Shown piece after piece: positions 1 through 6,204 of a stretch of DNA of 7,144 nucleotides. The notes under the pieces were generated by a model that worked only from the letters and a program-made list of their open reading frames with translations, had not been told where the DNA came from and ran no database searches. The DNA lies in assembly GCA_002360555.1 (NCBI GenBank), contig DEQS01000016.1, positions 15,929-23,072 of the forward strand, written 5' to 3'. The stretch's first letter is position 1, and the number at the start of each line of letters is the position of its first letter. A program made the position numbers and the translations under genes. Origin of the DNA: Chloracidobacterium sp. UBA3360. GTDB lineage: Bacteria > Acidobacteriota > Blastocatellia > Pyrinomonadales > Pyrinomonadaceae.

Positions 1-77
1 ACATCCTTCCATCCGGTAAAGCGGTTCTCTTTATTCCACTGGCTCTCGCCGTGGCGGATCAATACTAATTTATGCAT
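1..77 (-). CDS. gpmA: 2,3-bisphosphoglycerate-dependent phosphoglycerate mutase, N-terminal fragment
   Basis: This is a partial gene cut by the left window edge; the first 25 codons are visible on the minus strand. They read MHKLVLIRHGESQWN, then KENRFTGWKD. The RHGE signature carries the catalytic histidine (His9 here), which is phosphorylated in the histidine phosphatase superfamily. The RHGES-x-WN and RFTGW blocks are typical of the cofactor-dependent glycolytic mutase, which interconverts 3- and 2-phosphoglycerate in the cytoplasm. The ATG at 77 fits the family's usual N-terminus. It begins 30 bp after the folC stop on the same strand, so co-transcription with accD-folC is likely. The Shine-Dalgarno sequence is weak. 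A histidine phosphatase of another subfamily is possible but less likely given the RFTGW block. Confidence 0.88.
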   Translation of the reverse strand, partial: MHKLVLIRHGESQWNKENRFTGWKD

Positions 78-104
78 ATATCTATCTTAAATTTGTAATC
101 TCAA

Positions 105-120
105 ATCTCAAATTTGAGAT
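105..120. repeat. Perfect 16-bp palindrome over the folC stop codon
   Basis: The sequence ATCTCAAATTTGAGAT is its own reverse complement and includes the folC stop codon (108-110). The heptamer AATCTCA stands in tandem just before it (97-103 and 104-110), the second copy running into the palindrome. It lies in the folC-gpmA junction. It could be an operator, an mRNA hairpin or chance; it has no T-tract and so does not resemble an intrinsic terminator. Confidence 0.6.
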
Positions 121-1346
121 CGCAGAATCGTCTTTACTTCACCAACCAAATAAATCGAACCTGTCACTAAAATGATCCCGTCATCCGGCGTGACCTCATT
201 CGCGATATCGACGGCACTTTTTACATTGTCAGTCGCAAATGTTCTTTCTTTCGACATATCCGTCGGCATTTGCTCAAGTAACTCTTGGTAAGAGAGCGAA
301 CGTGAATTTAACGGTTCTGTGACAATGATTCGCTCTGCAATAGGAGCGAGGGTTGCAAAAATTTCCGTGACATTCTTGTCATTCATCGCACCAAAAACAA
401 GGGTGATCGGCCGTGTTTCAAATCCCCGAATATATTCCGCTAGAGCATTTGCGCCGCCAATGTTATGTGCCCCGTCAAATAAATATTTCCCTTGGTATTC
501 TAGGCGACCGGGATGGCGAGCATTTTGCAATCCAGTGACTTTGTTCTCATCAGTGATCGGAAAATATTCTTTGAGTATCTCGACGACAAGACTCGCAGCC
601 TTAGCGTTCTCGATCTGATGATGCCCGTTGAGACCCAAAGGCGGAAGCACGACCGGTAGGGAGTGTGCCTCTGTCAATATTGGCTCGACACCAAATTTCG
701 TACATCGCTCAAGAACGACCTTAATCGCTTCGCGAGATTGTTCACCGACTACAACCTTCGATCCGGCACGAATTATCGCAGCTTTCTCAGCCGCGATCTC
801 TTCGATAGTATCGCCAAGATATTCCTGATGATCGAGATCAATTCGCGTGATCGCGGCGATCTCGGCATTCGCCGCTGTCGTCGCATCAAGACGTCCGCCG
901 AGACCCGTTTCAAGTATTGCTAATTCGACCTTTGCTTCGCCAAACGCGACCAAGGCTATCGCCGTCATCTGTTCAAAAAATGTCGGTCTGTATTCGAGTT
1001 CGCCGTTGGCTAACAGGCTTTCTGCAGTTTCCCGCACGAGTGTCGCGTGGCGGGCAAATTCGTCCTCGCTAATGTCGATGCCGTTGATCTTTACGCGTTC
1101 GGTGATCGAGATGAGATGGGGCGATGTGTAGAGTCCGGTTTTGACGCCAGCGTCCAAACAGATCGAATTCAAAAAAGCACACACCGATCCCTTGCCGTTC
1201 GTCCCGGCGACCTGAACTTTTAGATATTTTTCGTGTGGTTTGCCGAGCGCGTCGATCAGCGTGCGGATATTTTCAAGCCCCAGCTTCATCGCCGAGACTT
1301 CGTTGCCAAGCGAGTAGAGATATTTGGTGGATGCGGCAAAGTCCAT
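108..1346 (-). CDS. folC: Bifunctional folylpolyglutamate synthase / dihydrofolate synthase
   Basis: FolC is a cytoplasmic Mur-ligase-family enzyme. It joins L-glutamate to dihydropteroate (making dihydrofolate) and adds further glutamates to tetrahydrofolates, using ATP. The 412-aa product has the usual length and motif order: an N-terminal YLYSLG block (10-14), the P-loop GTNGKGS (48-54), TSPHL (74-78), ETGLGGRLDATT (146-157), DHQEYLG (172-178), the lysine of AAEKAAIIR (188), HPGR (278-281) and DGAHN (291-295) at the start of the C-terminal domain. Whether it has both activities or only one cannot be read from sequence alone. The ATG at 1346 fits the family's N-terminus and lies 10 bp after the accD stop; a purine-rich GAAAGGG sits very close to it. 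The accD-folC order is also known from E. coli. The last codons overlap the palindrome at 105-120. Confidence 0.95.
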   Translation of the reverse strand: MDFAASTKYLYSLGNEVSAMKLGLENIRTLIDALGKPHEKYLKVQVAGTNGKGSVCAFLNSICLDAGVKTGLYTSPHLISITERVKINGIDISEDEFARHATLVRETAESLLANGELEYRPTFFEQMTAIALVAFGEAKVELAILETGLGGRLDATTAANAEIAAITRIDLDHQEYLGDTIEEIAAEKAAIIRAGSKVVVGEQSREAIKVVLERCTKFGVEPILTEAHSLPVVLPPLGLNGHHQIENAKAASLVVEILKEYFPITDENKVTGLQNARHPGRLEYQGKYLFDGAHNIGGANALAEYIRGFETRPITLVFGAMNDKNVTEIFATLAPIAERIIVTEPLNSRSLSYQELLEQMPTDMSKERTFATDNVKSAVDIANEVTPDDGIILVTGSIYLVGEVKTILRSQI

Positions 1347-1356
1347 GCCCTTTCGC

Positions 1357-2223
1357 TTAGGCGGCGACCTGTTTGTTCATCATAAAATCGAGCATTCTGA
1401 TGATGGTGTCCCGCATTTCGCGGCGGTCGACGACAATATCGACCATGCCGTGTTCGAGTAGAAATTCGCTGCGTTGAAAGCCTTTTGGCAGTTTTTGGCG
1501 GATGGTTTGTTCGATCACGCGAGGGCCGGCGAATCCGATGAGTGCTTTTGGTTCGGCGAGAATTACGTCGCCGAGCATCGCAAAACTCGCCGTTACGCCG
1601 CCGGTCGTCGGATCTGTCAGCACAGATATGAACGGCAGACGTGCTTCGTGCAGCCGCGACAGAGCCGCTGAGATCTTGCCCATTTGCATCAGCGAAAGCG
1701 TTCCCTCTTGCATACGGGCACCGCCGGACGCAGCAAATATCACCAGAGCACCACGGTTCTCAAGCGCCGCTTCGGCAAGCCGCGTGATCTTTTCACCGAC
1801 CGCCGAGCCCATCGAACCGCCGATGAACGCCATGTCCATTGCCCCGGCATAGACAAGGTGCCCGCCGGCCATCCCCTTGCCGGAGATGATGGCTTCAGGC
1901 AGACCGGACGCTGACTTTGCCTGTTCAATGCGGTCTTTGTAGGGTTTTGAATCGGTAAATGCGAGCGGGTCGCCCGACATAACCTCTTCGTCAAGCTTTT
2001 CGTACCGGCCGTCGTCAAACAGATCTCGCAAACGCCCCTCAGCCGTGTAGCGAAAATGATAGCCGCAATGCGTGCAGACATCATGCGAATCGTTGAGCTC
2101 ACGCTTGTAAAGGGCGCTCTCACACTCGGGGCATTTTACAAAGATCCCCTCAGTGCGGACGGTTTGTTCCTCGTCCGATTCCTGCTCATCGATCTTTGGC
2201 TTGTCTCTGCGAAACCACGACAT
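1357..2223 (-). CDS. accD: Acetyl-CoA carboxylase carboxyltransferase subunit beta
   Basis: AccD is the beta half of the carboxyltransferase of acetyl-CoA carboxylase, which with AccA moves CO2 from biotin on AccB to acetyl-CoA to give malonyl-CoA, the first step of fatty-acid synthesis. The 288-aa protein has the N-terminal four-cysteine zinc ribbon (Cys31, Cys34, Cys50, Cys53: CPEC and CTHC) followed by the crotonase-like carboxyltransferase core. Core landmarks are ASGGARMQEG (165-174), TDPTTGGVTASFAMLGD (203-219) and GFAGPRVIEQT (230-240). Length is near the E. coli protein (about 304 aa). A charged linker (residues 5-20) precedes the zinc ribbon. No Shine-Dalgarno sequence is visible before the ATG. 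It is the first gene of the accD-folC-gpmA run; a weak promoter candidate lies just upstream. Confidence 0.97.
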   Translation of the reverse strand: MSWFRRDKPKIDEQESDEEQTVRTEGIFVKCPECESALYKRELNDSHDVCTHCGYHFRYTAEGRLRDLFDDGRYEKLDEEVMSGDPLAFTDSKPYKDRIEQAKSASGLPEAIISGKGMAGGHLVYAGAMDMAFIGGSMGSAVGEKITRLAEAALENRGALVIFAASGGARMQEGTLSLMQMGKISAALSRLHEARLPFISVLTDPTTGGVTASFAMLGDVILAEPKALIGFAGPRVIEQTIRQKLPKGFQRSEFLLEHGMVDIVVDRREMRDTIIRMLDFMMNKQVAA

Positions 2224-2236
2224 AATAAGTAACTTA

Positions 2237-2265
2237 ACTAAAAATTAAGGTTAGCACACGGTCAA
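2237..2265 (-). promoter_or_regulatory. Possible sigma70-type promoter for accD-folC-gpmA
   Basis: Read on the minus strand, TTGACC (2265-2260) matches the -35 consensus at 5 of 6 positions. It is followed after 17 bp by TTTAGT (2242-2237), which matches the -10 consensus at 4 of 6. This would put the transcription start about 7 bp before the accD ATG, so the leader would be very short, consistent with the missing Shine-Dalgarno sequence. A small inverted repeat TCAACT...AGTTGA (2262-2281) overlaps the -35 box. The -10 is weak, so this is tentative. Confidence 0.3.
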
Positions 2266-2308
2266 CTGTCGTGAAAGTTGATAGGTCTCTTGGCGGTTCA
2301 TTTGCGTA

Positions 2309-2356
2309 CTTAGCGGCTTTGCGTGCGACATTCTTATTTCACGCAAAGACGCTAAG
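2309..2356. repeat. Imperfect inverted repeat in the suhB-accD gap (CGCAAAG type)
   Basis: Two 17-nt arms (2309-2325, 2340-2356) are reverse complements at 16 of 17 positions around a 14-nt loop. The left arm contains CTTAGCGGCTTTGCG and the right arm CGCAAAGACGCTAAG. A further TTTGCGT stands at 2301-2307, making a short direct repeat with the left arm. It lies 25 bp after the suhB stop (in the direction of transcription) and before accD. There is no T-run on either side, so it is not a classic intrinsic terminator; it resembles a dispersed palindromic element. Confidence 0.75.
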
Positions 2357-2380
2357 GAAGATTAGTTAGATCTCAGCGTT

Positions 2381-3145
2381 TTATTTGAGGACATCGAGCA
2401 TCTGCGAATGGATCAGGCCGTTGCTCGCGACCATCGGGGGCGTGTAGATGCTAAATTTTGAGTTGTCGTAACCGCTGACCTGACCACCTGCCTCTTCGAT
2501 CAGCAAGATGCCGGCAGCCATATCCCACGGATTCAGCCCCTCTTCCCACATACCGTCAAACCGCCCGCACGCCACATAGGCGAGATCGATCGCCGCCGAA
2601 CCGTCCCGCCTGACGCCCCGAGATTTTATTAGAAATTGGGTCAGATGACGGGCAAAATCTTCGCGGCGTTTGAAATCGTACGGAAAGCCGGTGACGATCA
2701 GCGAATCGCCCAATTCCTCAGCCGCCGACACACGGATCGGCTTGTTATTAAGGCTCGCCCCCCGCCCGCGTTCGGCGGCAAACATCTCATTACGCGTCGG
2801 GTCAAACGTAACACCGATCTTGATCTCACCCTCATGCTCAAGCGCCAGCGTCACGCAAAAACACGGATACCCATGAGCATAATTCGTCGTACCGTCGAGC
2901 GGGTCGATGATCCATTTCCAAGTGTTCTCGCCCCCGATAATGACCGCCTCTCCCGATTCCTCCGCAAGTATCGAGTGCTTTGGATAATAAGATTTGATGC
3001 GTTCTATGATGAGAGCCTCAGACGCAAGATCGGCCTCGGTCACGAGATTAATATCACCTTTTTTATTAACAACGATACCTCGATCAAATTTTTCGAGCAG
3101 TAGCTGCCCTGCCTCCCGGGCGGTTTCGATTGCAAAATTGAGCAT
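2381..3145 (-). CDS. suhB: Inositol-1-monophosphatase family protein (SuhB-like)
   Basis: This is a Mg2+-dependent, Li+-sensitive-type sugar phosphatase of the inositol monophosphatase family, cytoplasmic. All metal and substrate motifs are present in the 254-aa protein: LVTEAD (34-39), AEES with the metal ligand Glu62, WIIDPLDGTTNYAHG (78-92) with Asp81 and Asp84, RRDGSAAIDLAY (179-190) and the C-terminal WDMAAG (207-212) with Asp208. Length matches bacterial SuhB. Substrate cannot be fixed: inositol phosphates are the standard assignment, but fructose-1,6-bisphosphate, NADP(H) or histidinol-phosphate activities occur in relatives, and E. coli SuhB also takes part in rRNA antitermination. 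The ATG at 3145 fits the family start, but no Shine-Dalgarno sequence is visible because a repeat element reaches to within 11 bp. It is flanked by palindromic repeats on both sides, so it may be transcribed alone or by read-through from the esterase. Confidence 0.9.
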   Translation of the reverse strand: MLNFAIETAREAGQLLLEKFDRGIVVNKKGDINLVTEADLASEALIIERIKSYYPKHSILAEESGEAVIIGGENTWKWIIDPLDGTTNYAHGYPCFCVTLALEHEGEIKIGVTFDPTRNEMFAAERGRGASLNNKPIRVSAAEELGDSLIVTGFPYDFKRREDFARHLTQFLIKSRGVRRDGSAAIDLAYVACGRFDGMWEEGLNPWDMAAGILLIEEAGGQVSGYDNSKFSIYTPPMVASNGLIHSQMLDVLK

Positions 3146-3155
3146 AAATATGTTT

Positions 3156-3234
3156 GCCCACGAAATTCACTAAAGACACCAAAACCTCAGATCAACTGAG
3201 CCTTGCTTTCGTGTATTTCGTTTGTTTCGTGGGC
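3156..3234. repeat. Nested imperfect inverted repeat filling the esterase-suhB gap (CCACGAAA type)
   Basis: Two 28-nt arms (3156-3183 and 3207-3234) are reverse complements at 22 of 28 positions; the outermost 10 bp (GCCCACGAAA with TTTCGTGGGC) pair perfectly. Inside the 23-nt centre is a second perfect hairpin, CTCAG (3186-3190), loop ATCAA, CTGAG (3196-3200). The element takes up 79 of the 94 bp between the esterase stop and the suhB start. The arms are built of repeated CACGAAA-like words, which suggests a dispersed element rather than a gene-specific site. Confidence 0.75.
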
Positions 3235-3239
3235 CATCC

Positions 3240-4118
3240 TTACTTCTTCATTCTCCGCTCGGCGACCATTAGAAATTCTCTCACCTGCTCATCCCAAAAC
3301 ACCCAATCATGACCGCCCGGATGTTCACGATATTCGTGCGGGATCTTTTTGTCGTTGAGCAATTTGAGAAAATCACGGTTATTTGCGATCAGAAAGTCTT
3401 CCGTGCCACACGATAGGTAAACATACGGGAGGGCTTTTTGCTGATCGGGTGTCACTTCACGCACAAGCCGGAAAATATCATTGGCTTTTCGCGATTCACT
3501 TACCTCGTCAGGCCCAAAAGCCAAATCCATCGATTTTGCGATCGCACCTGCATTCTTTTCCGTCCACCCCGCCGCTCCGAGTGCTCCGCTAAAGCCCCCG
3601 ACGAGGGAAAACTTGTCAGGATACTTCAACCCAAACTTGATCGCGCCAAAACCGCCCATCGAAAGCCCCGCTATGATCCGATGTTCGCGGTCAGCGAGCG
3701 TGCGAAATTTTTTGTCGATCTCTGGTATCAGCTCCTGCACGATATAGCTTTCGTACTTGTCGTTTGGCGTCGAGACGCTGTCCGTGTACCAACCGTTATC
3801 GCCTTCGGGAGTCACGACAATAAATTGATGGTCCGACGAATATTGCATGAGTTTCGTCTTGTCAGTCCAATTGCTGTAATGCCCGGTGAGGCCGTGAAGT
3901 AGATAAACGACCGGGAATCGGGCAGCCCCATCTGACAAGTATTTGGGAGGTACGATCACGCGATATGGCATATCGCGGGCCATTAACGCACTCTTGAGTT
4001 TTTCCTCGCTAAAGCCCTTACCTTCTACCTTTACCGTCGCCTGTCCGAGAGCTGTAACGCCCGTCAAAAGTATAGTGAGCCAAATTATGCCCAAATATCT
4101 GCGTCTATTAGCGTTCAT
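3240..4118 (-). CDS. Secreted alpha/beta-hydrolase esterase (Esterase D / antigen 85 type, PF00756-like)
   Basis: The product is an exported serine esterase of 292 aa. Residues 1-25 form a signal peptide: basic MNANRRR, a hydrophobic stretch IIWLTILLTGVTA and a likely signal peptidase I site near ALG-Q; no lipobox cysteine is present. The alpha/beta-hydrolase core follows, with VVYLLHGLTG (70-79, oxyanion region), the nucleophile elbow GLSMGG with Ser153, Asp241 in the CGTED segment and His270 in PGGHDW. Relatives include feruloyl esterases, S-formylglutathione hydrolase and mycolyltransferases, so the substrate is open; export argues against a cytoplasmic S-formylglutathione hydrolase role. 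The ATG at 4118 is the earliest possible start, since an in-frame TAA lies 9 nt upstream; an AGGAGGAG Shine-Dalgarno precedes it. It starts 23 bp after the zf-TFIIB gene and is probably in its operon. Confidence 0.88.
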   Translation of the reverse strand: MNANRRRYLGIIWLTILLTGVTALGQATVKVEGKGFSEEKLKSALMARDMPYRVIVPPKYLSDGAARFPVVYLLHGLTGHYSNWTDKTKLMQYSSDHQFIVVTPEGDNGWYTDSVSTPNDKYESYIVQELIPEIDKKFRTLADREHRIIAGLSMGGFGAIKFGLKYPDKFSLVGGFSGALGAAGWTEKNAGAIAKSMDLAFGPDEVSESRKANDIFRLVREVTPDQQKALPYVYLSCGTEDFLIANNRDFLKLLNDKKIPHEYREHPGGHDWVFWDEQVREFLMVAERRMKK

Positions 4119-4128
4119 CTGCGGTTAA

Positions 4129-4136
4129 CTCCTCCT
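4129..4136 (-). promoter_or_regulatory. Strong Shine-Dalgarno of the esterase gene
   Basis: AGGAGGAG on the minus strand, with 10 nt to the ATG at 4118. It supports this start codon and independent translation of the third gene in the run. Confidence 0.75.
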
Positions 4137-4141
4137 GAGAT

Positions 4142-4429
4142 TTACCCAAACAGCTTTCCAAACCAGCCGCTGTCCTCGTCTTTGTCGGCGATCTGTGTCA
4201 GCTCACCCGCGTCAAGCCAGACGCCCGAGCATTTGTCGCAGACGTCGATCTCGATGTTGTTAAAATCTGTCTCGATCAGCATGCCGTCACATTTCGGGCA
4301 TTTGATACCTAGGCGTTTTGCGTCGTCATCTTGAATTTTCGCTTTGAGATTTGCGATCAGCTCTTGTTCTTTGCGGTGAAAATACTCGTTTTCGAGCGCT
4401 TGGCCGCGATCTTCCATATCGATTGGCAT
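4142..4429 (-). CDS. Small zf-TFIIB zinc-ribbon protein
   Basis: This is a 95-aa cytoplasmic protein with one zinc ribbon of the zf-TFIIB type (PF13453-like). Cys44 and Cys47 (CPKCDGML) and Cys64 and Cys67 (CDKCSGVWLDAGEL) form the four-cysteine site; the C-x2-C-x-G-V-W-L-D-x-G-E-L block is diagnostic. Residues 8-40 are charged and probably helical (EYFHRKEQELIANLKAKI), and the C-terminus ends in an aromatic tail, GWFGKLFG. The family is widespread in bacteria but its role is unknown; nucleic-acid or protein binding is only a guess from the fold. An AGGAG stands 11 nt before the ATG at 4429, and a second ATG (Met5) follows in frame. The gene begins 21 bp after the DUF2270 stop and ends 23 bp before the esterase start, so it is likely the middle gene of a three-gene operon. 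Confidence 0.87.
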   Translation of the reverse strand: MPIDMEDRGQALENEYFHRKEQELIANLKAKIQDDDAKRLGIKCPKCDGMLIETDFNNIEIDVCDKCSGVWLDAGELTQIADKDEDSGWFGKLFG

Positions 4430-4440
4430 AAATAAAATAG

Positions 4441-4445
4441 CTCCT
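4441..4445 (-). promoter_or_regulatory. Shine-Dalgarno of the zf-TFIIB gene
   Basis: AGGAG on the minus strand, 11 nt before the ATG at 4429 and just beyond the DUF2270 stop codon. It fits the AGGAG-to-start distances of 10-11 nt seen at the esterase and aquaporin genes. Confidence 0.65.
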
Positions 4446-4450
4446 AAATA

Positions 4451-5386
4451 TTAAGTTTCGGTTTTATGAATTGAACGCACGCGTTGCCGTGCTTTTTTTG
4501 ACCGGCGGGTCGGATTCCGCCGTTTTAGATTTGATTCCGCCCAGTCGGACACCTGTTTTAGCGGGTGCCACTCAAAACTCTCAAGCGGCAACACCTCACT
4601 CGACGCGTCCCTGAGCTTGAGTGTACTAAAGGCGACGAATAAAATTGTCGCGTTAAACAGCGCCCCAAACAACACAACCAGCCAACCCGGTGCAAGCCCG
4701 ACGGTCGCTCGCTGAAAAAACAGATCCCAAAATATCTTTCGGTCTGCCTCAGTCGCAACGGGGATCGGCGAAGGATGAATGTATATTTTTAATGTCCAAG
4801 ACAGCGACAGCAGGACAAAGATCCACAGATAATTTGACCGCAAACGGCGCCCAACGGCCTCCCATTCACTGATCGTAAAGTGCGGCGTGATCAGATCCGC
4901 GGCGATATGCTCGGCCCAATCTTTATCAGGCGGGACCGTGCGGTGCGACAACATCGGGGCAAAATATCCCGTCTCGAGTACCCGTACGCGGTTTGCCCAA
5001 ACCTCGTAATAACGATACCGCCGAGCCTCCATGAACAAAAAGATCGATACGAGCAGCGTGTTGATCGGGATCGCAAAATGCGGATTGTCAGGTGAGCTAA
5101 AAACGAATGAGAGCGTCGCACCCGCCGTGATCACGGCCCAGTTGGTCGTCGCGTCGAGCCGACCGCGCCATACATTCGACCGCTGCACCTCACCTCGGTA
5201 AAAATGCGCCATGGCCATGTTAAATTCGGCCGGTAGCAGCTTTTGGGCGATATTGACCGGGGTCGTGCGCGGCTTTTCGGCACGCTTATGTACTTCCTCC
5301 GCAAACGCGCGGAACGACTGCGGCACATTCGTAATATGAATGTCCTGATCGACAGGTTGTGAACCGGGGCGAACCTCGTCGTTCAT
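4451..5386 (-). CDS. DUF2270 family integral membrane protein
   Basis: The 311-aa membrane protein matches my memory of the DUF2270 family (PF10028), which has no assigned function. The conserved blocks are AEFNMAMAHFYRGEVQR (53-69), WRGRLDATTNWAV (73-85), FMEARRYRYYEVWANRVRVLE (118-138) and EAVGRRLRSNYLWIF (176-190). Four hydrophobic segments are visible at about 83-98, 104-119, 185-202 and 233-253. Residues 1-50 are a hydrophilic N-terminal extension and 288-304 a strongly basic tail (RR/KR-rich), so much of the protein is probably cytoplasmic. The ATG at 5386 has no good Shine-Dalgarno; the conserved domain begins near residue 52, so a later start cannot be excluded. It heads the run with the zf-TFIIB and esterase genes and is divergent from tadA. 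Confidence 0.85.
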   Translation of the reverse strand: MNDEVRPGSQPVDQDIHITNVPQSFRAFAEEVHKRAEKPRTTPVNIAQKLLPAEFNMAMAHFYRGEVQRSNVWRGRLDATTNWAVITAGATLSFVFSSPDNPHFAIPINTLLVSIFLFMEARRYRYYEVWANRVRVLETGYFAPMLSHRTVPPDKDWAEHIAADLITPHFTISEWEAVGRRLRSNYLWIFVLLSLSWTLKIYIHPSPIPVATEADRKIFWDLFFQRATVGLAPGWLVVLFGALFNATILFVAFSTLKLRDASSEVLPLESFEWHPLKQVSDWAESNLKRRNPTRRSKKARQRVRSIHKTET

Positions 5387-5498
5387 AGCGTTTCAGGCGG
5401 TTTAGCTTTCGAGGGGACGAAAAAACTTACGTACTTTAGGTTTAACATTTTAGGTGTTCGGATGCAAGATTATGGCCTTTCGGCTAAACTCGAAAGCA
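5387..5498. other. Divergent gap between the DUF2270 gene and tadA
   Basis: This region must hold the start signals for both divergent units, but no convincing -35/-10 pair is visible on either strand. It contains the palindrome TACGTA near 5428-5433, a direct repeat TTTAGGT (5435-5441 and 5449-5455, 14-bp period) and, on the minus strand, a -10-like TAAAAT near 5446-5451. The right half (5454-5498) is open in the tadA frame. Confidence 0.35.
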
Positions 5499-5975
5499 AT
5501 GATGGATCAAGACGAAAGCTGGATGTGGCGGGCAATTCATGTCGCCCGCGAAGCCGAAATGCTCGGCGAGGTGCCCATCGGTGCCGTCATCATCGACGCC
5601 GACGGCAAAATACTCGCGGCCACCTCCAACCGCACCATAAAGAACAACGATCCGACCGCCCACGCCGAGATCCTCGCGCTTCGTACTGCCGCGATCCGCA
5701 CAGGCAATTACCGTCTGACGGGAACGACCATTTACACCACGATCGAACCCTGCGCCATGTGTGCCGGGGCTCTCGTCAACGCCCGTGTCGCCCGCGTCGT
5801 CTATGGAGCCGCAGACGAACGATTCGGCGCTGTCGAAACCCATTTCCGCGTCTGCGACAGCCCCACCCTCAATCACCGCATGGAGATCACCTCCGGCGTC
5901 CTCGCCGACAAATGCCGCTCGCTCATGCAAAATTTCTTTCAGGCAAGACGCAAAAAGGCAGAACCGCCTGCGTGA
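5499..5975 (+). CDS. tadA: tRNA-specific adenosine deaminase
   Basis: TadA deaminates A34 to inosine in tRNA-Arg(ACG), letting one tRNA read several CGN codons. The 158-aa product has the complete zinc deaminase signature, numbered from this start: HAE (His55 with catalytic Glu57) and PCAMC (Cys85, Cys88). Family landmarks are EVPIGAVI (24-31), DPTAHAEI (51-58), the NYRL block (70-73), GAVETHF (110-116), NHRMEITSGVLADKC (125-139) and the FFQARRK tail (146-152). The frame stays open upstream to GTG at 5454 (173 aa), with a further ATG at 5472. I chose the ATG ATG pair at 5499/5502 because MDQDESWMWRA aligns with the usual TadA N-terminus; no Shine-Dalgarno decides the matter. A tRNA-Ser gene follows 67 bp later. 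Confidence 0.92.
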   Translation: MMDQDESWMWRAIHVAREAEMLGEVPIGAVIIDADGKILAATSNRTIKNNDPTAHAEILALRTAAIRTGNYRLTGTTIYTTIEPCAMCAGALVNARVARVVYGAADERFGAVETHFRVCDSPTLNHRMEITSGVLADKCRSLMQNFFQARRKKAEPPA

Positions 5976-6001
5976 GCGGCTAGGATCTTTTCCTACCCAA
6001 C

Positions 6002-6031
6002 TTGAAAACACCCGCCCGAAACCGTTAGAAT
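6002..6031 (+). promoter_or_regulatory. Sigma70-type promoter of tRNA-Ser(CGA)
   Basis: TTGAAA (6002-6007; 5 of 6 to TTGACA), an 18-bp spacer and TAGAAT (6026-6031; 5 of 6 to TATAAT). The predicted start near 6038 is about 5 nt before the mature tRNA 5' end, a typical tRNA leader. It is the best promoter visible in the window. Confidence 0.65.
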
Positions 6032-6042
6032 CATACGTTCGC

Positions 6043-6132
<90 letters not shown>

Positions 6133-6188
6133 TTTGTTATTTGAAGTTGTAAAGCAGTAACGTCCCACTCTTAATTCCTAACCATCAC

Positions 6189-6193
6189 AGGAG
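6189..6193 (+). promoter_or_regulatory. Shine-Dalgarno of the aquaporin gene
   Basis: AGGAG, 11 nt before the ATG at 6205. It supports this start. The 72-bp gap from the tRNA to the start codon shows no clear promoter of its own. Confidence 0.7.
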
Positions 6194-6204
6194 AAAAGTT
6201 CGTT

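Noticed and set aside
2636..3103. Plus-strand open frame of 155 codons opposite suhB
   Set aside because: Antisense to a full-length inositol monophosphatase family gene; no recognisable domain.
3438..3902. Plus-strand open frame opposite the esterase gene
   Set aside because: Antisense to a gene with a complete catalytic triad and signal peptide; no family features.
5462..5983. Second plus-strand frame of 173 codons overlapping tadA
   Set aside because: The translation is very rich in Arg and His, as expected for an off-frame reading, while the other frame encodes TadA with HAE and PCAMC motifs.
5981..5995. Short hairpin TAGGA-TCTTT-TCCTA after tadA as a terminator
   Set aside because: Only 5 A/T-rich pairs and no following T-tract; too weak to call, and it lies immediately before the tRNA promoter.
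5484..6011. Open frame of 175 codons on the minus strand opposite tadA
   Set aside because: It lies antisense over tadA, whose motifs are complete, and its translation shows no recognisable family; it is a shadow of the coding strand.
5976..6042. SRP RNA (ffs) next to tadA, as found in some Firmicutes
   Set aside because: The gap is only 67 bp and lacks an SRP-type hairpin; it holds the tRNA promoter instead.
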